Source: Ceratobasidium sp. AG-K
Taxonomy: Eukaryota > Basidiomycota > Agaricomycetes > Cantharellales > Ceratobasidiaceae
Assembly: GCA_037039685.1 (NCBI GenBank)
Contig: JAWNGF010000011.1
Location: forward strand, 1,116,001-1,180,000
Reading direction: 5' to 3'
Length of the DNA: 64,000 bases
The translations under genes and the position numbers were made by a program. Positions 56,803 through 64,000 of this stretch are shown here, one piece after another. The notes below the pieces were generated by a model. That model did not search any database and had not been told where the DNA came from. It saw only the letters and a list, made by a program, of their open reading frames with translations. How positions within the stretch are numbered: the stretch's first letter is position 1; every line of letters starts with the position of its first letter.

Positions 56803-57429
56803 ACTGCTGGATTTGCCAATACATGTTAGGTCTGCTATAGCTTTCAAGAATTCATCCGAACCTTTTCTGCACGATCCAAGGCAGCATATTTTTATCTAAA
56901 GAAGTTTGATTTGCCTCGATTCAGCGAGTATATGCGCGAAGATTCCAAGGCCGCTCCGTCCACCTTATGAATTCAAAACCTTGCGTGTGTGAGAATCCCA
57001 TCGCATTCCCCGTGCGAGGCAAACAACCATTCCTGGCAGGTGCGCCTCACCGACGAGTACAAAGAGCTGGTGAAACTATAACATTACAACTGGATGATCG
57101 AGTGATTTTTTATACCTTTGTCTAAGACGCGAAGTGAACTAGTGTCAATGCCCAAACCCTTGTTATTTTCAGCCAGATCCACAAGTCGTATGTTGGTTCT
57201 GTTTCCAAGCGCGCGCTAAGAGCATTAGGATCAGCGGCGCTATTCCATCACCGCCACCGACATGAGAATGAGCACTGCGGATGCCTGAGGATGCGCGAGG
57301 CTTTATATAACGTGTGCGGGCTTGTAAAGGCCCACTAATTATACCATCACTGCGCCCTCTTTAGATTCCCGCCTATATCTCCTTTTTTTTACAGGCAACG
57401 TACTATCCGTTGTTAGCAATTGTCACAAC
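56803..57429. other. Intergenic region with the promoter of zinc-finger gene 4
   Basis: About 630 nt holding the TATATAA at 57304 and a gaatgagcact element near 57266 shared with zinc-finger gene 3. No gene is recognised. Confidence 0.5.
57304..57310 (+). promoter_or_regulatory. TATA box of zinc-finger gene 4
   Basis: TATATAA followed by cg, 126 nt upstream of the ATG at 57430. Position and context match the box of zinc-finger gene 3. Confidence 0.6.
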
Positions 57430-58940
57430 ATGAGGCTAGATTGCTCAGCGGCAGACCTTACCCCATCTTCGAGGACCGTCGTGAAGAATGAATCGGTCGA
57501 GAGCCTCATCCTTCTTCATGAACGCCTTAGGCTTTATTCGGAGAACCCAGAGGCAATCCTTCATCAAGAGTAAGTTGGTTGGTGGATTCGCCAAGCGCCC
57601 AGGCTGACCGTTGCGCGAAAAGGGAGCCTGAAGTAGGGAACGCTTCAAATGACGCTCAACTGATAGAGGGCTCTGGTGCGTGTGATATCCTTTGCTTTCT
57701 AATGTTTGCTAAAACGCAACCTAGACGCCAAGGTAGCAAAAGAGGGTGCTTCCGGTGTGGATACCTTCGATGATGAACTAGGCCGTGCTTCGACCGGGTA
57801 TTCGTCTAGTAGCGATGAATCCTGTCCCGCTTCAGTCGGTGGATTTTTATGTGTAATCATATCATATTCTGATCGGTACTTTAGCCCGCTTCAAAGGCCA
57901 TTACTCTTGCTCAGTTGAGCACGGGATACCAATTCGATCACTGCTGTAAGTAACCCAACTGAATTTAACCACAGCTAGTCATGACTCTGTCTAGTGTACT
58001 TCTACTGGGAATCATGGTGCTATTGCTGGGGAACCTGTGCAGAAGCGCCATACGAAAGCCGTATATGCCGGGTCTACACTGGCGCCGACGGCAGCCCTAT
58101 CCTCGAGGCTTTCGACATAATCTCAACCGCGACAAGCGGGCCATTTTCCATGTGGGGAGGATTGTACTTTTTTCACCCCGACCACCAGGAGCGAAGGATT
58201 TACCAACGGGTAGGTGTGGGTGCAAACCTGCTCATACCGACGTATTCCGAGTATCAGGATCTGGTAGCGCATCTTCAGCTCGCAACGGTAAATGCCACGG
58301 ACAACACCGGCCTGCTTATCCAACCCAACGAGCACCTAAATCTAGGAGGCGTAGCTTTACCGAACAACATGCCCCAGCAGTTTGTTGGCATGCCGGCCGA
58401 GTCCAGCCAGGCGCCTCCTCCGGGAAACTTCAACACCCACACCCAGGAGGCGCCTATCGCCAACGCTGGGAACTCTCCCTTTGAAATTTCTACGGGGAAC
58501 GGTGCGAAATGCATTGCCCTGCTGGATAGGGATAGAGTGACAATCGAGGCCATTGAAGGGTTTGTCGACGAGCACTTGTCTCACAATCGACGGCACCAGC
58601 GGATCATGTGCCACATATGCCCCAGTCCTAAGTGTAACGAGCCCCGTACAGATAACCGCCCCTATGCACTCAAGGTATGCGACTGTTCATGCTGAGCAAA
58701 TGCGTTTACTTATAGTTTGCCTGAAGGAACACCTCAAATCACATTTTTTCAAAGGTATGTGTTTTGAGCATGCATGCATGTTACGATCCTGACGTCTTTG
58801 CAGTCCAGTGCATGTGGTGCTTCCAAGCGTACAGCAACAAGGCCAATCTAATCAAGAACCACTCAAGTTGCCGCGCCAAGCCTGTAGGGGCTTCCCTTGA
58901 CATGGACCGCTACAAATATGTACCGCGCAACCGGATGTAG
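57430..58940 (+). CDS. Tandem zinc-finger family protein 4
   Basis: Most intact member of the gene 3/gene 4 pair. The N-terminus MRLDCSAADLTPSS, then VVKNESVESLILLHERLRL, parallels gene 3, again with a VKxE motif. An acidic Ser exon (GYSSSSDESCPASV) precedes the aromatic module (LYFYWESWCYCWGTC; MWGGLYFFHPDHQERRIYQR; PTYSEYQDLVAHL). After a Pro/Asn-rich linker come AIEGFVDEHLSHN and two fingers: MCHICPSPKC...YALKEHLKSHF and CMWCFQAYSNKANL...KNHSSC. The microexon joining them is 28 nt here (58727..58754), three shorter than in members 1 and 2, with the same phases. The last exon ends VPRNRM at 58940. Likely nuclear by its fingers; function unknown. It lies 166 bp upstream of the RPB4 start on the same strand. 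Confidence 0.75.
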
Positions 58941-59106
58941 TTCTGTTCATTTATCAGTGTCATTGTTGTATTTCCGCGTACCAATCTAGTCTTTGACCAA
59001 AAACCGAGAGTTCCCGCACATACGCATACAGTCCGACCAAACTCGACAAATTATCCCTGATATGTAACAGTTCAAACGCCCAGCGCTTCGCCACCGCAAC
59101 TTGAGG

Positions 59107-59708
59107 ATGGCCACCCGCACCCGCCGCACGCAAAACGAAGAGGAAGACGCCGCGGCGCTCAAGCTCGGTTCCGGTACGAGCCCAGGGCTTTTCCAGTCGT
59201 TTTGTGAATCTAAATGTTGCTTGGGCTGCAGAATTCAACAATGCCGGTTGTCTCCTCATCTCCGAGGTAAAATACCTCCTCGAACATAGGGAAAAAGACT
59301 CGCCCGACACGGCGTACGTACTCTCACGATCATATTACGACATCTAACCTCCCTATAGAGTGTACAATAAAACCCTTGAATACGTCAAGACGTTCACGAA
59401 ATTCAACACCAACGAATCGTCCAGCGCAGTTCGAGAGTGAGTCCCGATTTTTTCACCAGCCCACCCAATTTTTAACTCTTCACAGAGTCTTGCGACGCGA
59501 ACCCAACCTGACGCAATTCGAAACCGCGCAAATCGCAAACTTGTGCCCAGCCGACGTCGACGAGGCGCGAAACATTATTCCGAGGTGGGTGGCGTGCCAA
59601 CTCGCGTTTACGTGGGACTGACGGGAATCTAGTTTGGTCAAGATTGACGAGGACCGACTCCAAACGCTTCTCGACGAAGTTCAAGCGCTGCGCAAGTTCC
59701 AAAACTAG
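59107..59708 (+). CDS. RPB4: DNA-directed RNA polymerase II subunit RPB4
   Basis: RPB4 pairs with RPB7 to form the stalk of RNA polymerase II. Five exons (59107..59173, 59232..59313, 59359..59436, 59486..59584, 59633..59708) splice to a 133-residue protein, close to the 135 residues of the fission yeast subunit. Exon phases agree throughout. Recognisable parts are TRRTQNEEEDAAALKLGSEF at the N-terminus, LLISEVKYLLEHR, YNKTLEYVKTFTKFN, LTQFETAQIANLCPADVDEA and the C-terminal IPSLVKIDEDRLQTLLDEVQ helix. The long insert of budding yeast Rpb4 is absent. Each exon is too short to stand out alone, so the gene is easy to miss. Introns are 45-58 nt. Confidence 0.95.
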
Positions 59709-60185
59709 GGCTCGTTATTATGTTGGGTTGGGAGCACGCGGGCAGGTGGGGGCGGGAATGGCGGGGAATCGTTGTGGCTAAACGTTTTGCGCGGCGGTCA
59801 ATGTTTACCCACCATTGTTATCGGTAGCAAGAACATTCACCAACACACATGGTCGTATTTTCCAAATTAGGTATAATCTCCGTAGCAACGCGCTCGTAAA
59901 AACAACTACATAAATAGTGCCATCGGCCTACTAGACTAGAAATCGAGAAAAGAAAGAAGCGCTTCAGGAGATGGGATAAGAGCGTCCGGGAGGTAAGGTA
60001 GATGGAAGAGTCTATGCGTGCATATGGTACAGCATGCGAAAATGTCAGGATATACACCGAGTCCAAGGGCAGGCAGGGGCTCCGAGAGCTGGATTAATGG
60101 ACTAGACAAGTGTGTCTGTCCGCTCCAATCTCTGGGGAGGGCTCTCACTCGACTGAAAGCAACCTCGGGAGCCATTCCTGGCGCT
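59709..60185. other. Convergent intergenic region
   Basis: About 480 nt between the stops of RPB4 (plus) and the Zds-like gene (minus); both 3' UTRs should lie here. A minus-strand open stretch overlapping 59936..60313 is in a different frame from the true Zds exon and is not taken as a gene. Confidence 0.5.
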
Positions 60186-62431
60186 CTATCGTGCCCGCCT
60201 TCCAAGCGAGCCGCCAAGCTGGCCGAGCGGCACGTCGTCCTCTTCCTTTGGCGAGCGCTTGGATCCGAGACTTCCGGTGCCCGACGCTTTTCCGGCCGAT
60301 TTGGGTCGCGCAACCGGTGGATAGGGGCCCGAACCGTACGAGGCGTTGGCTAGTGAGGTGGGAGATGTGGGTGAGTGTGGGTCTGGGTCAAGGCATTAAA
60401 GGTAAAGGACGGGATTGGTTGGTGTAAATATAGGGATGGTTGGTTTAGATTTGAGAATTGACGAATTCGTAGAAATGACGAATTAGAAGAAATGGCAATT
60501 AGAAGAAATCGCGAATTGTAAGATTGAAATGTAAATTGAAGAACGATTAGAAGTGGTCGAGTGAACGAAACGCACCTTGCGGCGCCATGGCCCCCGGCGG
60601 CAAGCCCCCGTTTACAGGCACACTATACCCAAACTCGGCATCACCCATCGACGACCTCGATTGCGGTGGCTGACTCTGCTGCCTGACCGGAAGATGAAAC
60701 TGTCTCTCGGGCGGTGCACTCTGCGGTCGTTGCTGCGGGTACTCTTCAGCCATCTAAGTCGAGCCATTGAATTAAAATTATTCGTTAGTGAGCGAGAATA
60801 ATATAATAGCCCACCGACCTGACGATTCTGCATCTCATACTGCGGTCCCCTCACCGGCATCTCAGCCTTGCGCGCGCCATTCTGGACTTTACGCTTCTCC
60901 TTTTCCTTCTTTTCCCGCTCCTCGCGCTCCTTTTCCGCCGCCCGCTCCTTTTCCTCTTGCTGCGCCTTGTTAATCACCCCCAAATACCAAAACATGAGAT
61001 TCGAAATCAGGACTTGTTCATAGAGCGGCCGACGCGGATTGGCGAGTTTGATATGACTCAGACGATAGACGGCGCGTTCGACATGAATCGGGTACCGGGC
61101 GTACGTCCCATTCGCGCTGGGTTGGATCGGGGGCTGGTTCGGATACGTCGGAGCGGGTGATTTCGACTTGGACGCTCCCAACAAGGCAGCCGCCGCGGCC
61201 TGACCGCCCGTAAACCCAGCTGGCTCGTCGGCCTTTTTCCGCGCGCCAAAGAGCGAGCCAAAGAACCCGGTATCCTTGTCCTTGTCCTCTTTATCCTTTT
61301 TGGATTTCTTGCCCATGCCAAACAACCCGCCTTTTTTCTCTTTGCGGGATTGGACTTGGGAGGGGAGGTTGGGCTGGGATTGGTGTTGTTGCTGGGCGGG
61401 GAGGTGCAGGTCCGAGCTGGCGGGGGACGCGCCTGGGCTGGGTGTGCGTTGTGGGACGGGTTCGGGGGGAGGTTCGAGGCGTTGGGGGGCGGGGTGATAC
61501 AACTCGGGTTCCGGCTCTGGCTGGGGTTCTGGTTCGGGGTCTGGCAGCGGCTCGACGGGATGGACGACAGGTGCTGGAATGCCAAGGGCGATATCGAGCG
61601 CGACGGGCTTGGGGTCTTCGGAGCCGAGCGACGTCATGCTGTCGCGTCGGTCGGCATAGGCATCAAAGATGGTGCTCTCGTCCGTGTAGCTCAGAGGGCG
61701 GTCGGACCAGTCATCGTCGGGGACGACTAGCTGGTCGATGGCTTGTTCGTGCGAGTGGGAATGGTCCGATTCAGAGCGCGTTTCCTGGCGGGTGGTGCGC
61801 CGTGTGGATGCAAAACGGTGTCCACCGCCGTCGCCGGGGAGATTCGGCTTGCGGATCTTGGTGCGAGCGGCGCGACGGAGGATCTGGCCCGGTCGTGGGA
61901 CAATAATAGGCGAGTCGGCCTCGTCTGTATCAGGCAGCGCGTCGGCCTTGTCGAGGACTGCAAAATATCAGTCAGCTGCTCCTGGTCGACAAGAGACTCA
62001 CAAGATGGGGCAACGTTGAGCGACAGACTGCGCCGCAAGACTGCGCGTAGCTTGGCCGGATCGGCGTCTTGTGCGAGCTCGTCAATCTTCTGCAGGTCGT
62101 TGATCGTGAGCTGGGGGCCGCCGTAGACGCTGGACCGGCTGCGACGGACGGGGGGCTCGTCGTCGTCGTCGCCCTTGTACTGCCTGCTCAGCATGCTCTT
62201 CTTGCGCGACACCCCCGACGTCGACAGCGCACGTGCCGGCCCAGCATACGGCAGCGGCTTGTCGGGCTCGTGTCCATCGTCCGACGCACGCGCATGCTCC
62301 TTCAAGTACGCTCGAAACTCGCTCGGGGCAATCTCGGGATGCAGATGCGCTGGGACCCAGAACAGGTGCGAGCCCTCGTCCTCGTCGCCCATCGCATCCC
62401 AGTACCCTTCTTCCTCGCTGCGTCGCTGCAT
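60186..62431 (-). CDS. Zds-like protein (Zds_C domain), regulator of PP2A and mitotic exit
   Basis: Zds proteins bind the B55/Cdc55 subunit of PP2A and help release Cdc14 and control polarity. Near the N-terminus is SHLFWVPAHLHPEIAPSEFR, then AYLKEH, a conserved Zds signature. A disordered acidic, Pro-rich middle with a basic patch (GMGKKSKKDKEDKDKD) follows. The Zds_C motif reads IHVERAVYRLSHIKLANPRR, then PLYEQVLISNLMFWYL, followed by a Glu/Lys coiled coil. The last exon is reached over a 226-nt intron (60350..60575): the apparent stop at 60547 lies inside it. The spliced end is ANASYGSGPYPPVARPKSAG...LGGSLGRRAR, stop at 60186. The start is taken as MQRRSEEEGYW (ATG ending at 62431), but the frame can also splice in phase to the RhoGAP region upstream, so this may be the C-terminal half of a larger protein. 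Confidence 0.78.
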
Positions 62432-62487
62432 CGTCGTCAACCGCAACACGGGTTTGCTGACAAAGCCAAACACACGCAAATACATTC

Positions 62488-64000
62488 CTACTCGACAAAA
62501 ATGTCTACATACTTGTCCAGGATCGTCTCGACTACTTTGCACTGCCAACTCATGTCCTGCACCGTTGTTTCGTCTCTTGCCCCCAGCAGCGTCGGTCCAA
62601 ACACGATCGCCAGATTCGACCGGCTCATTTGGTTCACGTGCTCGTGCTCCGATACCCTGCGCCGTCAGCTCATGTCATCTGAACTCGTCCGCTTACCTGT
62701 ACAGATGCCCCATAAGGTACTTGAGCGTCGAGTAGTTGGCGTCGGGGAGCGCATTGACGTGCTCGTGCAGCCGGATACTCCTCAGCCGCTCCCCTTCGAT
62801 TTCTGTACACCCGTCAGCCACGGCTCCGACACTGACGTGTGGCTCATCAGACACTCCTCGGACGCGAGCCGAGGACCAATATCTCGAGCCCGCCACCCAT
62901 CCATGATCGCTCGACAATGGCTCAGATCACCGTCCCAGCCGAGTGATTGCGCCACTGATTAGAACGATCACTTGCATGATTGCGCCCGAACGGTGATGTC
63001 CATATTGCGCCCGGGTGATCTCCATCCAATAATTGTGCGCATCACCAGCGCCACCCAACAATTACCCAAAGCCACCCAACGGTCGTACCCCAAATGTGCA
63101 ACAATCACGCCCCAGATGGCACCCATAATTGCGGCCAACCATGATCCAGACCTAGCACTCGTACCCCCAAATGGCCAACAATCACGCCCCAAAAGCGACT
63201 CGATCATTGCGCCCAAACACCCAACTATTCAAACGCGTATTGAACCGAAATCCGACTCACGCGCAGCCTCGATAAACAAACCATACAAGTCCCACGTCAT
63301 CAACGGCTCGGGCAGCTCGCGGAACCAGAGCTTGAGCACCGAGGTCACATTGTTGATGTCTGCTACCCATTCGCCCGCGTCTAAGTCTACTGCATCTAGG
63401 TCTGCACGAGTGGCAGAGATGGTAGTGTCAGACAAAGAGCACGTCAGGCGATGCACAAAGAGAATGACAGGTATCCCAAAGGGTCAGACGACCACAAAAA
63501 GCGTGTCAGGGCAATCACAAAACAGGCCACAACGAGCACACGGACAATCACAAAGAGAGTCAGCGACGGCCTAAACGAGCCCACAAACAGACTCACCCCG
63601 ATCCAACAAGGCCCTCAGCTCTCTCACCCGACTCGTCGTCCCACTCAGCCGGTATATCCCCACACAATCCAACCCGTGCCTCTCAATCGCCTCGGCACAC
63701 TTGGTCAAAATCCTCGGCTGCTCGACTCCCTCGCGTGCCAGCTGCAGCGGCAACGATATCCCAAACGACGGGCCTGGCGAGGGCGCACTGGGCGCGAGGG
63801 GCGGAAAGACTTGCGTGGGGCCGTATGCGTGCGCGTGGTATGATGTAGACGAGCTAGAAGGCGCGACGGCGGTACTCGTTGCGGGCGAGTTGGTATTCGA
63901 ATGAGATGTGCTGGTAGAAACAAAAGAAGATGAGGGGTGGGCGGAAGAGGACGAGTGGGAGGGTATCGTGTCCAGTGTGGGTAACGGCGGGAGCTGCTCG
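62488..64000 (-). CDS. RhoGAP-domain protein (N-terminus beyond the window)
   Basis: A GTPase-activating protein that switches off Rho-family GTPases. The visible N-terminal part is Ser/Thr/Pro-rich and disordered. The RhoGAP domain then starts: QPRILTKCAEAIERHGLDCV, with the arginine finger in GIYRLSGTTSRVREL. WVADINNVTSVLKLWFRELP and EPLMTWDLYGLFIEAAR follow, and the catalytic-site SRSNLAIVFGPTLLG. The last helix is KVVETILDKYVDIF with a TAG at 62488. Two introns are unusually long for this window: 63402..63596 (195 nt) and 62803..63260 (458 nt); both are rich in repeated aatcac/attgcgccc words. Another intron is only 40 nt. A perfect gtatgt donor at 62512 allows read-on into the Zds-like gene. 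All catalytic residues are present. Confidence 0.85.

Noticed and set aside
59936..60313. Minus-strand open stretch as a separate gene
   Set aside because: It overlaps the true last exon of the Zds-like gene in another frame and has low-complexity, unrelated composition.
60547..60575. Stop at 60547 as the end of the Zds-like protein
   Set aside because: It lies just inside a gt...ag intron. Splicing at 60575/60350 continues in phase into a protein-like C-terminal exon ending at 60186.
62968..63216. Minus-strand open frame of about 80 codons
   Set aside because: It lies wholly inside the 458-nt RhoGAP intron and owes its openness to repeated attgcgccc words.

Overview
The window looks like nuclear DNA of a filamentous basidiomycete. 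Genes are dense on both strands, most introns are 40-70 nt with GT...AG ends, and the families include fungal TOR, chitin deacetylase, CFEM, Rom-type RhoGEF, Zds-like and DUF1479 proteins. Expanded non-RD kinases and a small C2H2/C2HC finger family point to an Agaricomycete. I lean to a Rhizoctonia/Ceratobasidiaceae-type genome by family resemblance; that is inference.

Layout. 0-1 kb: single-pass membrane protein (minus, cut by the window start). 1.8-11.6 kb: complete TOR kinase. 12.2-12.5 kb: very small CFEM secreted protein. 14.0-16.2 kb: PIF1 helicase (minus). 16.5-18.3 kb: GPI-anchored chitin deacetylase (minus). 18.6-19.4 kb: charged coiled-coil relic. 19.9-22.5 kb: carnitine acetyltransferase (minus). 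23.3-25.0 kb: prenylcysteine oxidase. 26.1-29.3 kb: kinase with a disordered tail. 30.0-34.6 kb: Rom-type RhoGEF (minus). 36.1-41.0 kb: two related kinases (minus) sharing an unrecognised post-kinase domain; one also carries zinc-finger exons. 42.1-47.8 kb: two DUF1479 paralogs (minus) with a decayed Nup85 fragment between them. 48.2-50.9 kb: intact Nup85. 51.4-58.9 kb: four tandem paralogous zinc-finger genes. 59.1-59.7 kb: RPB4. 60.2-64.0 kb: Zds-like and RhoGAP coding regions that may be one gene.

Functional picture. Several conserved genes belong to growth and wall signalling: TOR, Rom-type RhoGEF (DEP-DH-PH-CNH), RhoGAP, Zds and chitin deacetylase. They are not an operon and each has its own job. 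The accessory part (26-59 kb) shows recent local duplication: kinases, a DUF1479-Nup85 block, and zinc-finger genes. The strongest candidate for something undescribed is the zinc-finger family together with the kinase that carries the same finger exons, down to a 31-nt microexon with identical phases.

Limits. All exon joins were read by eye from splice signals and family conservation. First exons of the 36-41 kb kinases and many small TOR introns are approximate. No tRNA, rRNA, CRISPR array or complete transposon was recognised.
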